DNA from: Sinotaia quadrata
Lineage: Eukaryota > Mollusca > Gastropoda > Architaenioglossa > Viviparidae
DNA: 64,000 nucleotides
Direction of reading: 5' to 3'
NCBI GenBank assembly: GCA_028829895.1
Contig: CM054177.1
Coordinates: 75,162,163 to 75,226,162, forward strand
Position numbers and translations under genes: made by a program. Positions 1 through 57,500 of the stretch are shown in pieces. Under the pieces are notes generated by a model. That model was not told the DNA's origin. It did not search any database and was given only the letters and a program-made list of their open reading frames with translations. The number at the start of each line of letters is the position of its first letter. The stretch's first letter is position 1.

Positions 1-439
1 AGAAACTATTTAAAACAACAGTTAAAATTTTTTTTCTTTTCTTTTTAAATCAGAGAACTGAAACTTTTAAGATGTTAAACTGGTTGCCAATTAGCTTGAA
101 AAAAAGAAACATCTATTTGAAAATAAAATATCATGAACTTTGTTCTCCATTTATATCACAGAACAAAAACTTTTGATGTCATATTGGTTACCAGCACCTT
201 GGGTGATAAAGCATTGTTTAGAGTGAGATGAGAAGTCTAAACAACAAATTGTCAGGATGCTCATAAGATGAAGGGAACGAGTACTTGTGAGCAAATGCAT
301 TTTTGCTCAACAGTCTTTAATAAAGCAAAGGGACAGAATATAATTATCTCCCTTTGAAATCTGAGCCCAAGTCTAATCACTTAAAGGTAATATTCGATGC
401 TCTTCTAGCACACAGCCGTTACAGCACATTATAAGAGAT

Positions 440-735
440 CAATGACCCAAGCTGCTTGTAACATTTAGCACTCAAAAGTTTGGTACTGTGACAAAATTTG
501 TAATAATTTTATTGCATTTGCTAAGATTTGTAACATTTAGCATTGAAAATTTAGGTATTTCCACAAAAGTTATAATAATTTTACTGCAATTTCTGAGGTC
601 AATGACTAACTTCTGTTTGCATCATTTAGCATGGAGAAGTATGAAATTATGAGGTTTTAATAATTTTACTGCATTATCTGTGGTCTATTTAGCAGTAAAA
701 AGTTTGGAATTTTGAGGTTTCAATAAAATGTTATT
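440..735. repeat. Diverged tandem repeat, about 71-87 bp units
   Basis: The core TAATAATTTTA(T/C)TGCA recurs near 500, 571 and 658, each after a 'catttagca' block. There are about three to four decayed units, downstream of U2SURP. I see nothing else in 1-1000. Confidence 0.7.
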
Positions 736-1004
736 GGAAAGAGCATTCATAATAGTTACAAAATATTAAAGAAAAAGCAATGCAAAGGGGCAATTAGGAA
801 AAAAATTAATTTAATATTTACCTTATAGTATACTAACTAGCTTCAAATAGTTTAAAACCATCTAACAGTCAAAATAAAAATAATTTTTCCCTACTCTCAG
901 CCCTTGATCAGAATACAAAATTTTGCAGCCCAAATGGTTGGTTTTCTTTGGGCACATTTATGCACACTGTTTGAAGCTGGAGTCCAGTTTTGGAGATATA
1001 ATTG

Positions 1005-1400
1005 TTTGTTAGACCTTGTTATGTAACCAGAGTGTGAGAAGAGTTGCTCTATGCTATTTACTACTAGTGTAGTGATAGTAAATATTTTTTTAACCTTTTT
1101 TGTAACCAAAGCGTGAGATGCTTTTTTCTTTTCTATTTACCAGTGCTGTGATATCCGTTTATGTTGGACCTTGTTTGTAACTGAAGCGCAAGAAGGTTCT
1201 CTCTTTACTATTGACTAGTAGTGTTATATCCATTTATGTTGGACCTTGTCTGTAACAGAAGTGTGAGAAGGTGCATTTTTTGCTATTTACTAGTGTTGCG
1301 ATATCTATTATATGTTGGACTTTGTTTTGTAACAGAGTGAAAAGTTGCATTCCCTGATATTTACCACTGTACTGATACTCACTGTCTGCTGAACCATATG
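1005..1400. repeat. Tandem repeat of about 75 bp, five to six units
   Basis: The motif TGTTGGACCTTGTTTGTAAC, followed by a GTGAGAAG and CTATTTACTAGTGTTG-type tail, recurs near 1007, 1090, 1164, 1239 and 1314, with a partial copy near 1389. It lies beyond the U2SURP 3' end. From 1400 to 2336 I see only presumed 3' UTR. Confidence 0.8.
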
Positions 1401-1701
1401 CTTATAGTTAATTTCACTATCTGCTGTTTTCAAGTGAAGCGATTTTTGTAGGGAATGGAAATGGGACGCAATTTTTTATACTTTAAAATTTTTACTTGTG
1501 TGTTTTATGTCAACCTACAAGTGCACAAATAATTAAAAATTGAAGTGTTGAGAAGCGATTTTATTATAATGCAATGTTCTCTCTCTAAGAATGGCAGGAT
1601 TCCAGACACCAGTAAATGACTATTTCAGTTTCTCACACCCACTTCCAATTTCTGTTGATTTCACAGACAAGAAGCACAGAACTGTTGATGGCTCTAAGTC
1701 T

Positions 1702-1707
1702 TTTATT
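1702..1707 (-). terminator. Possible U2SURP polyadenylation signal
   Basis: AATAAA on the minus strand about 630 nt after the stop codon. The DNA is so AT-rich that other AATAAA hexamers occur (for example near 510), so this choice is weak. Confidence 0.3.
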
Positions 1708-2336
1708 TCTATAAATGGTATTATATTTTACTAAACAAAATAATCGGCAAGCTTTGTTTCTAACCAGATACATTTCATCATAGCTAATCTTGTCTTGCTT
1801 GTATAATTTCTCACAAGTATAAAACCCAGAATATTTTTCATAAAAAGTTCAGATCCTAAAGTCAGGGGCTTTTAAAGCTTATAACAAGGAACATTTTCAT
1901 GTTACTGGCAATGATAAAGATATAAAAGTAATTAAATTAATATTATTACAATTCAAAACACTCTGCGGTGTAGGCCTACATAAAGATAAAATTCCTTGCA
2001 AATATGGGTAACAGGGATTACATTCAAAATGAAACCTTTCATTCCCACACACAAAAATATTTTGTTCCAACCAAATTCTTCTTTCAGTGCATTTATATCA
2101 GTAATATCCACATGCACACTGAAAACACCTTGATATTTCAAATAAATTCACCACATTTGCACACGCAAGTAAAGCAGGCAGACAGGCATGCATGCATTCA
2201 GCCTACTCAATGAAACTGTATTTCTTCCTCTCTAATATCTTACCTCTTACTAAAGTGAGCATAAGTACAAATATCACATCCCCTCACGCATACCAGACCA
2301 CAACCCTAAGCTACTGGAAAACTTAGTGATAACATG

Positions 2337-46566
<44,230 letters not shown>

Positions 46567-46568
46567 CT

Positions 46569-46592
46569 TTAGACATGGAAATGAGGGCGCAT
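46569..46592 (-). CDS. Seven-codon upstream ORF before U2SURP
   Basis: The ATG at 46592 opens MRPHFHV and ends in TAA at 46571-46569, two bases before the main ATG. It would matter only if the transcription start lies upstream of 46592, which the sequence cannot show. Confidence 0.3.
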   Translation of the reverse strand: MRPHFHV

Positions 46593-48112
46593 GTTTCGAA
46601 GGGAGGTAACAAAGAAAAACAAGAAAACCTTGACCTTAAAGCAAGGTCAGCTACCAAGAGTTTTAGCTAATTTCCAAATTAATTTTATGTGTATTTACCT
46701 GTCTGTGTCAATAACTAAAATAAAGTTAAAAATGCTAAATTAAACTAGCTGCAATACTTCTACACACTAGGAGAAGAAAAAAACTTAACCAAACATTGCT
46801 ACACTGTCTCCCTAGGGTAGTATCTCCCCGCTCCCAATTCTAAGACAAATCAACTATTGGGTGATATTATTCTTGTTGAAAGTGCTGATGTTTAATAACT
46901 ACCCTCTTCCAAAATTTGTTGTAAGTTTTTCCATTCAGTGGGTAATGAAAAATATATTACTGGGGTATATCTTGAAAACTGAAGAATGGAAAGTGTATTT
47001 TAAATTGCATACTCTAGTCAAAGTTTTCCCCATCTTGCCTATTTGAAAGGAACAGATCAAGAAGCTACTGTAGTGACGGTAATTTGAGACAAACTTCTCT
47101 GTCACCATTCACTTTTGATTATCATTTTCTGAAAAAATTAATAAATTTTTTTAATAAAAAGATTTACTTTGCACTCTTACCAAAAATATCTGAATAGTAT
47201 TTTTTGGTATGTCTGTCAATGTTGAATTAAAATATTTTTATAACTCTAAATAAGTAAGAATGAGTTAACTCTGGCCTTTTATAAAGACAATATCACATTG
47301 TACTTTTATGTTTTGCATTGTGTGGCTTGATAGATATTTGATTAATAGCTAGATGAATGGAGTTGTAATTTATTGTGAATTTGGTGATCGTAACACCATT
47401 GCCAGTTAGATGCATTTGGTAAAACGGTTTCATTTGAAAACAGCGAATGCATCCTGCATATATTGAATTACAGCATCAATACCAGTACACCAATAAAGCC
47501 CCCCCCCCCAAAAAAAAAAATAAATAAGCACTCCACTGTCTTTCCCATTTAGATATAATATACTTTTCTTTTATTAGGTGAAAATTACAAACTTTAGGTT
47601 TTCTTTGTGTGTACGATTGAAAAAAGAAATGTTTAGGCTATTAACACTAAAGAGAATCTGATGAAGTTACAAAGTTAGAACTTGGAAGTATAAATAAATT
47701 TTAATGCCAAAAGGATACCCTTGGCTTTGGTCTTGAAGACAACAGAAAAATTTGCTCTGTAGATACTGCAATAGCCTTGTTAAACATTAAAGATCCATAA
47801 GAAAAATTACATTTAATACCAATATAATATTCCTGTAGTTTCTGGTGTGTTGTAAAAATAGAATTTTTAATTTATAAAAGTCAGAACTTATTTCAGTGTT
47901 TTGCATCATTCAACTTTCAAGGAGGGGTGTTTCCAACAGTAAATGAAACTACATGTTCACACTTCATATTTGTTGCCTATTAGTAGTTTTGATACTGGAG
48001 AGAGAGTGCAATATTTCATTTAGATGGATCTGATAATAGAAATTGAATTTAAATACATAATTATAAGCTAACTTTTAAAATATAGTTTAGATATGATTCT
48101 TTGATGTTTTAG

Positions 48113-48327
48113 GGAAGGTTCCTGTACAAAAGCATACAAGCTACAAGAGAGTTGTCCTCTATGCTCCAGAACAAAGCCCTGTTGGTGAGCAAAGCCTAGC
48201 AGTTTCAAGTATGATTTATATTACAAAACATAATCTGTCTGCATCAGACATGCTCACTAAGGATTATGCAGTCCTATCAAAGCCCCAATCAGTAAGAAAA
48301 ATAAGTAAAATGTTTCAAGCTGCATGA
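48113..48327 (+). CDS. Candidate plus-strand terminal exon, unknown product
   Basis: After a TTTTAG acceptor-like site an open frame of 71 codons runs to TGA at 48325-48327. It reads KVPVQKHTSYKRVVLYAPEQ, then SPVGEQSLAVSSMI and so on. Composition is protein-like and richer in GC than the flanks. I know no match. It could be the last exon of a short gene divergent from U2SURP, a mobile-element fragment, or chance. Confidence 0.25.
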
Positions 48328-50788
48328 CAGTTATGTGGTGCATAATAAGAAAGGTAAGTTTTGTTAAGCCAGCAGCAAACTAACTGATAGCAATAGATAG
48401 CATACAGACAACAATAATTTTAGGCAGTAATACTATTGGCATACATTTATTTGAAAATGCCTTTTTTTTTTAAAATCATATTTTTATTTTGTGAAAACTC
48501 AATGTTTTACATGCAATTAAAAGGCATCCTCTTTTATCATGTTTCATCTGAAAGCTAATATATTTACTGCAAGCCCTAGCTATCAATCCCCCCCCCACAC
48601 ACACACGCACCACCACCACAAACACCTTGTAACCAAACAGCAAGGGAGATAAGACAAAGAAGAGAAATTAGAACTTTTTTTTTTTATAAACCATTTCTTA
48701 GTCTTATGCTATGAAGAGCTGTGATCTTTTCAAAATTGAGTGCCAGATATTATCATGCAAACAACATGGCTTGCTATGGGTTTTCAGAAACATCCAGGCT
48801 CAGACATCTGAATAATAAACATTTCATTTCAACTATAGAATAATAATAACATGAAATGCTAAGTAGTTAACACAAACATGCACATGTATTCAACATAAAA
48901 TAACTGGCTCCAGCAAAAGTATTCAATTCAGTCTTTAATGAGATCAAATCTAAATAACCATAGCATCATGACTTCATAAATTGCCAGTTAATTAACATAT
49001 AAATCAAATTCTATATATATGACTTGATAATTTGTCATTTAAATAAGTAAACATACAAATCAAATTCATTGTCACAAAAACAAAAATAATAAATAAAAAA
49101 AAGAGAAAAACTATACAAATCCATTGCTATACAATAAACTCTGAAAGAAAATCTGGCAAGAAAAGTAAACAAAAGCATGATTCATGCCATCGTCAAAAAT
49201 AAATATCACATTAGTATACAAATGACAAGATACAATTCATTCACAATAAATCACCCAGTTAACTTTGGTATCAATCAGCTGTGATATATAAATTAAGTAT
49301 ATTATCACATGGCAAATAATGACTTCACAAAAAAGTCAAGATTATTTCACCTCAAAAATATATTAACAATTTATGTATGGCTATAAATTGTGCTTAAACT
49401 AAATTTATAAAGAAATGATGCAGAAGACAAAGCTGATGTGGTCAAGTGTAGTATTGGTAACAATAGTATACAATTTGAATGTTTAAATGTCTTAAAGCAA
49501 ATTTATAAAGAACTTCACAAATAAACACTTCAAACAAATTTTTACAAATATGTTGTTTATATTACAATTTAAAGCCCAACAAAAATAACAGAAATGGTCT
49601 ATTTTACATTGTAAAAAAAAAAGAAAGATATATTATGAAGTATTAATAAATTTATTAGTAGAACTAGAAGCAGTACATATAAAAGAAAATGGATGATTTC
49701 AACATCAAATACAACAGTAACAGAAAAATAAACACAAAATATGCAATGTGGAATGCCAGCTGATGAAGTACCATAATTTTTAATCAATACAGTCAAGGGA
49801 AGGTTCAATCTTACTAAAAAAAATATATTGTATAATGATTGTGAAAATAAAATCAAGAATATTTTAGCTTTTTTACTTATTATCCATGAAATGCATATAT
49901 TGATAAAAATCATTAAATTAATGATTGATTTCTCTTGCAAGTGATTTTTGCATATCTGTTACTGTTCTGATAATTAAAAGAAAATGTCACCAACTCAGAT
50001 TGAGAAAAATTGAATGTTGCCTATTTTAAGTGCTGTTGAATTTCAAAATTATATTTAAGGTTGAGCAAAAACAACACTATTTTTTAAATTTCACATTTCT
50101 CTTATTGTATTTTTTCAATTTTTATATGAATAAAATATTTGAAATATTGAATGGCTTGTCCAGCATGCTAACAATGACATTCATCAACAGAGCTTTTATC
50201 ATTTGAATTAGGTAAGGAAGTTATTTCAACTACTGCTTTGGGGATATCTATCTATGATTATTTACCTCTTTCTTTTAGGGGACAAAGTACATATATATAC
50301 ATACGTACATATATATACACACACAACTTTGATGAGTTAATCCTTCAAAATATATTTGGCAGCTAGCTGAAATGAAAAAATATATTTGCAAGGTACAACT
50401 GGCCCTGAAAACAGAAATATATATTTTTTTTTTCAGATGAGCTCTATGCACTTAAAAACATTTTACAAATATGACAGCATTTAAATGTGCTCATATTACA
50501 AAATAATAAATTCTCCAGTAAAACACTTTAAGTCTATTACTATACAATTTTTTATTTTTTTTTTATCCAAGCTTAAGTGTTAGTTGTTTTCTGATAATAA
50601 AATGTAGATTTAACTTTTACAAAACCTACAAATAATATTATGTATGGTTTAATCAGCAGACTTATAACAAGACATGAAGAACATCACAAATTATTCAGGT
50701 TTAAAATAAGTAATAAACCAATAATTAATTTTAATTGTATTTGTTATTTCTTGAAGCAGTTTCTGAGGTACAGGTGGGATGAATTTTT

Positions 50789-50794
50789 TTTATT
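50789..50794 (-). terminator. Possible CDC20 polyadenylation signal
   Basis: AATAAA on the minus strand about 600 nt after the CDC20 stop. Other candidates lie further down in this AT-rich spacer. Confidence 0.3.
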
Positions 50795-51389
50795 TGAGGA
50801 TTACTTTCACAGCTTTCAAGATGAAAGAGATTTGTAATTGTAAGTGTAATTTTAAACTCAGTATTTTAAAGCATGAATCTTCCTTCATTAAAGGTACAAT
50901 AATAGATTTACAGAAGTGCTACAAGTAAAATGAAAATAAATAAGACCATTTTAACCTGAAGATCTCCGTAAAACATAATTACTCTGAACTTACACTGAAA
51001 ACAAATGTGAATTTAAATTACTCATGCATCACTAGTGATTTACTCATTTAGTCTTAATATTTTAACCAAATACCGCAGCAAACTGGAACACAAATTAAAT
51101 GGCAATGAGTATTTCTAACTGTTCTTAAGGAAGAGCTATGTTATATACAAGAAAGTTGGTAAAAGCTGAAGCAAAAATCTAGTGAACTGCAAAGATTTAA
51201 TAAAGAAGTAAGAAATAAACAGAGTTACTTTAAAAAAGACTAAAGGAGAAAAAAATAATTACAAATCAAAATTCATTATAATACATTTCTTTGTTCAAAA
51301 CTGACTGCTTTCAATGCATTAAATAATAATCACACAGAATAAAGAAGTATATTAGTAGTATATGTAAATAATTTGTTGGAAAATATATG

Positions 51390-51565
51390 TTAACGAATGC
51401 TCATATGCAAACGTGTAGAACTGGATTTAATGGAAGACTTGATCTTTTTAACTTGCTTTTCTGAAGCAAAACATTTCCAGAGGCGGATGGTTTCATCTGC
51501 AGCCATGCTACCAACTGTCTGGCCATCAGGTGACATAGCCAAGTTTAAAATCCGACTAGTGTGAC
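51390..51565 (-). CDS. CDC20: CDC20 last exon, blade 7 and IR tail
   Basis: Codes [20 protein letters not shown] then [12 protein letters not shown] and a Lys/Ser-rich tail ending MSIR before TAA at 51390-51392. The terminal Ile-Arg pair is the APC3/APC8 docking tail. CTTTCAG acceptor. Confidence 0.97.
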
Positions 51566-54500
51566 CTGAAAGTTATAACATAAATATTTATAGAAATGAA
51601 AAGGAATTTTTCAAAGTAGCATAGTTTTTCAAGAATTCTTATCAGATGAACATTCTAGAAGAGTATCAATTGGTTCCACAAACTTAGAAGCCAGAAATCT
51701 CAAGAGAAGCCCATGGTTCACTTGCTAAGGGAGAAAACAATAAAGAATATGTCTGGTTGTCTGGTTAATGTGAGTGATTTCCTATAGTACCCAAATATTA
51801 TAGAAGGTGTTTGGAAGGACTTGTGTTATTCTTGTCTAGTAGGTATTCATGAGAAACTTATTTTACTTAAGAATATTTCTCCTTTATTTTCATCATAAAC
51901 CAGTTAAGATTACTAGCATAGTTATTACTAGAGGATGATAATAGAGGTGAGAAATTCATCATGAAATAAGTCATAGATATGTAACATTTGTGCGCAAAAA
52001 AATGTTATGAGAGGAAATGATGGCAGAATAGCAACTGCTACAGGCCTCATTGAGGAATCAACAGCTAAACTAGAAAAATCTTGCAGATAAGATCATGAGA
52101 ATGTAAGGCTGCTGCATTCAAAACACCTTTAGTGGGCCATGGTGCTATTAAGGTCAAACAATAGAGGCAAATGTCCTAAGTGTCACCTAACCAAAAGGAA
52201 AACAATGCACCTTACCTTGCAGATAAACAAAAGAATGACAGGAATGAATAATAACAATAAAAATTTAAGAAAAAGATGGCATCCCCAATAAAATCTGGAA
52301 AACATACAACATAACATGCAAATGCCTTCATCATACTTTAGCAAAAGATATTAAAGGTGGAATCACTCATATTAAAGGGCTACTGGCTGAGATTTTTTTG
52401 TTGTTTACTCTCCTTTGAGAGTGCTACTTGGGTCCCTTTGGGGTTTCTGGCTTGTACACACAGAGATACTTCTCTAAAAATGTTCTTTTTTGTTGATTAG
52501 ATAGCAAAATTAGTTGAATAGTGAAAATCTGTAAACCTATAGAAAGTAACTATTTGAATAGTTGGTGGCTACCACTTTAAAAAAAAAAGTTACAAATGAA
52601 GATACAGGATATGTGACATACTTTAATCTGCCTTATTTATATCAGTGGTTTTTTTTAGAAGAATCATTCTGAAGGGAATGGTCTGTTCTTTGATAAACTG
52701 TCTGTCACAATAGCCAGGTAACCCAGAATGCAAAAAATAAAATAAAAAAGTATTATTTGTTTTGTTGCCTGTGATTCAGCTCGGAAAGGTACACAGCCCT
52801 CATAACTGTACATGCCCAGAACAACTAAATATTGTTCCGTTCTTTTTTTTCAAAATTTAAACGTAAAAATTTCTTATTAGAGCTTTACATTAAAAGTGCA
52901 GTTTGAAAATTTTGGATCATTTAGTGGGTGTGTGGAGTGAAAAATTCCAACTACTATAACTGGCAGGATGTGACTCGAACCCTGATCACCCACGTGAGAC
53001 CAATGCCTGAACCAAGTACCCAGTTCCCCAAAGTTCAAGGGTTTATTTCTACAACCAGCAATACTTGATTAGTTAAGAAAGAAGTTTAATACTATTTGAA
53101 AATTTACACATTTATATCATTAATGAAGGTTGCTTGACCTTGTAAGAAAGACAGAAATATAACATGATTTTCAAAGTTTACACATTTGTATTATTAGTCA
53201 TAATTGAAGATCATTTGATCTTGTTAGACAAAAAAAGAAGTCTAATCTATTTACAGTTTACATATTTGTATTATAAATCTTACTGAAGATCACTAGATCT
53301 TGTTAGACAAAAAAGAAGTCTAATCTACTTTACAGTTTACACATTTGTATTATAAATCTTACTGAAGATCACTAGATCTTGTTAGACAAAAAAGAAGTCT
53401 AATCTATTTTACAGTTTATATGTTTGTATTATAAATCTTACTGAAGGTTACTTAATCTTGCGTTCACTGATGCTGAAATTATTTTTTAAAAAAATAGATC
53501 ATGTGGGGAATAAAAAAAAAGTGGAAACTGGACATTATCATCCACAAGTCTCAACCAACCAGTGAGGTCCGTGACTTTAGTCATGGAGGGATATTTCCAA
53601 ATGCTCAGCTGATTCAGGGAGTAGCCATGACCAGAAATCAGCTCTCGGTGTTCATGTGACCATAAAACGGAACACACCTAAACACAGACAACAAAAATAA
53701 AATACCACAAGCTGAGAAATCTGCAACTTAAAGTGAAGTACAAGGACACACTCATCTGTAGCTTAACTATAAAGTGGATATTTAATGACTGCATATTCAT
53801 GCTAAGGCTGGTTAAAATAGTCAGTTACAGTCTTATCAAATTGCAAAAATCAGCAGTTTCATGTCTTCAACCTGTCTTACCCAGATTTTGAAACAGTTTT
53901 AAGGAAGAAATAAGGAAGAAATGGAAGGAGACAACTAATACATAAAATGAATCTAAACAAGCCTAGACAAGTTATCCTGCCTTGAGTAAACTACCATTTA
54001 CTGCTCCTACTATCATGTTATGGTAAAAGGTGCTTCAATAACCTGAGACTGAGTATCAACAGCCTTGATGCAAGAGCCTGACGTAGTATTCCAGAATCGA
54101 ATATGACGGTCGCTGGTGCCACCTCCAGTTGCCAACAAAGGTGACTGCCAGGGACACCAAGAAATTGCCTAAATTGTCAATAAAAAGAAGAAAACATTAA
54201 AACAACGCCAGTGAATTTTGATTAACAGTAAAATCTTTAAGGGCTGATAAGTACAAATACAAGACACCTTGCAATCAAGATACTTCCCATCACAGTTATT
54301 GCATGCTATTCTTAGATTAAATTACAGCAGAACCCCCATTATCCACCTTTAATGGACAGACATGGAGTCAAATAACTAAAATAACAGAAAGTGTGAAATG
54401 CTAATGAAAAACATGAGTGTAAATACGTTTTATATTTAATGAATCTGAATTTTTGTGCTGTCAGTTATACCATGATATAGATATAGAGTGAATATAGCTG

Positions 54501-57500
54501 TATTCCCCTATATTAAACTCTAACAAGTCCAGAATTACAGCACAAATTTAGATATAATGTGTAAATAGTTGCATGAAGTTAGTCTTATCATACTAAAGTT
54601 ATTGAAAACCTTATATACAATATTTTTTAAACTCACAACTATTTTATGATTGATTAATATGAAAATGTGATTGTTAATTTGTAGAATTTGAAGTGTAATG
54701 GTAAACTTGATTATATGTCCTGAAAATCAAGACATTGTTGTACATTATAAGTATGACTGTTTCAAATTATTGTTATGATTATCTTTCCACTCTTAACTCT
54801 AAAGGTTAAGTATCTATTAACACAGAAATATTCAGTGAAAACAAAAAGAAAAAAGATTACCTTGACAGCAGCCAGATGTTCAGTAAACGTGTGCAGGGGG
54901 ACTACATCCATACCTAGAGAGGAATCCCACACGTTCACCACATTATCATTGGCACCGCTAGCAAGAAATCGTCCATCAGATGACCATTTAAGTCCACAAA
55001 TTTCTTGTGTGTGATGGACCAATGTGGCCACGTGGTGATCAGCTACTCGAACATCATGACTGTGAATTGCACCTGACCGAGAACCACTACAATGAGAAAT
55101 AAAAAAAAGGAATGCACTGAGGAGACCATTGTATAGGATTCCTACCACAAATCTGAAATGATTTTTCAAACCTCTTTCATACATTTTTCCAGACCAAAAT
55201 ATTTTAAAATCCCATACCTAAAACTGTGAAGAATGATTCACAATGCAGTAAATACTGGAAAAGTTATAAATGTTTTGAAGAATACAACTGAGAGAGATAT
55301 AAATATAAAAACAAATCCAAAAGTTATTTTAAAAAAATTATTAACTGTATGCCAAATTTCAGGTACATACAATAATACTGTTGCTCAAAAGGGGATTTTG
55401 GTATGCTGACCATTTTAATAAATGTGTTGTTTTTGAGAAAAATGAGTTTACAGTAAAACAAAGATTGCAGAACTTGAAGTGCTCGCATGTTAAGTGTACT
55501 TAACAAATGACTGTTTCAAATAATCAAATTGAGCCTTTTACAAGTTTCACAGACAATTTGATTAAATCAGGCCAAAAGGTGGAAGCCAAGGTTTCTGTCA
55601 GTCTGTGGACAACCAAAAATTAATAAGGCAAAAACCCTCCCCTCAAATTTAAGACCTTTGCCAGACTTTTATGACATTTTACTGATTTTCAAGACTGTAT
55701 CTAGACCCAAAAATTAAAAAAAAAATCAAATTCCAGAATTTTCCCAGAATTCAAGATATGCTGAAACCTTGCTGACAGTGCTAAGTTCTAAACGCAAACA
55801 AAAATGAACCCAACTACAGAAGACAAATAAACCTACAATTAAATAAAACAGAGAAATAGAATTGAAAGATGGATATAAAGCAAATGAAACAAACTCTGAT
55901 ATACAACAAAACAAATAAAATGAAGGCAGCAAAGTGAATACCTTGTAAGAATGTGAGCATTCCAGTCTAAACAACCAACACGGGCAGCATGGCCAGACAT
56001 TGTGCGCACTCTCTTTACCCGCTCTACATCCCAAAGCTTTAGGACAAACATTACAGTGAGTAAGCAATGATCACATATACCAAGTTAAAATATGCATACA
56101 TTACATCAAGTTTGTTCAGGTTTAATGACTAACAGTAAAACATGATATGCAACTATAAATTATATATTAACTGTCTTACTGCAGTTATTTAAGAAATTTC
56201 CATTTACTTAATAAATGCAGTTATTTTACACCTCTGCATAGCTTACAAAATAAAGTACATGTATCAATATTATATAATGTAATTTCACAGTCATAAGTGT
56301 TCTCAAATAAATTTTTTTTTGTACAAATTAAAAAAGTATTTTACAAAAAGTTAAGATTTTAATTTTGAAGCTCTATGCTTCTATTATCTACCCCTTAGTG
56401 CCACTGGCACTAGCAGCTTGGTTTTCAGAACAGAACAAAGATGTTCTTGTGTAATCAATTGATAAGTTTGGAAATTATCTTATATAAATCTTTTTTTACT
56501 TGTCTTTGGAAATAAAGGTGTAAATAATAATAATAATATAAAAAGACAAATAAGTGAAAACTTACTCCTTTCCTACAGTATAGTCCATACATTATTCAGG
56601 TCCTAAAGTAATAGACTTATTTATGGAAAAGTTTAAATATGAATCAAATCAGCAATGGCAGTTTTTCCTAAAGTATGGTACACAAGTGTGCTAAAGGATT
56701 TCATATTGTGAAAGGATACAAGTTAGAAAATAAAATAATTATAATAATGTATTATTTTATATCCCACTAGAATCTAGTGGGAATGCCAATAAGGCTGCAG
56801 TCCCAAATGGAATACATAGAATATTTCAAAACTGGAAAATGACTGGTCTGCAAAATCAATACAGCATGCCGTTTAGTGAATTAAAATGATTACTGCATTG
56901 TATAAGGCTAAAAAGAAAATAAAAATCCTCATTAAAACAATCTTTTTTTGACTCAGCTTCTACATGGTATACAGTGGATTACTGGCTTAAAAGGATCAAT
57001 TTCTTTGTGAAAAAATGCCATAGCATCATTCCAGAGAATGCTGATACCCTGCAGAGCCATACAAAGTAATGTGTGAATTAAAAAATTACTTTGAAATACT
57101 GAAGCAGAATACTTATCATTAACTTACCCAATGCTTGCCTGCAACTGAGTAAAAGGAAACTATGGCAGCTTGTCAATGCATGAGGATTAACTAAAGATCT
57201 ATAAGTCTTTACAAAGATAATAACAATGATTACAAAGAAAAGCAAAAGAGTATTCCAGGATACAAAAAACCCTAAATGTAAATTTTATTTCCTGGATGCT
57301 TAATTAATGAATTAAATTAATATCTAAAAATGTATGCAAGTAATAAATTATTTAACATTTTGTGATGATCAACACAATGACTTAATTCTGACATTTTTTA
57401 ATAGTACAAGTTCTCATAAAAAAAAAAAAAGAAAAAATATGATCTAAAATGGTGGATAATCTTGACAATGCTTTCAAATATTTTAATTAATTTAACTTAA

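Larger units (their letters stand above)
46593..51389. other. Intergenic spacer between U2SURP and CDC20
   Basis: Holds the U2SURP promoter near 46570-46700 (GC slightly higher), the presumed CDC20 3' UTR at the high end, a C9A10 homopolymer junction near 47500, a C/CA run near 48590 and a plus-strand open frame at 48112-48327. No conserved gene is recognised. Confidence 0.7.
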
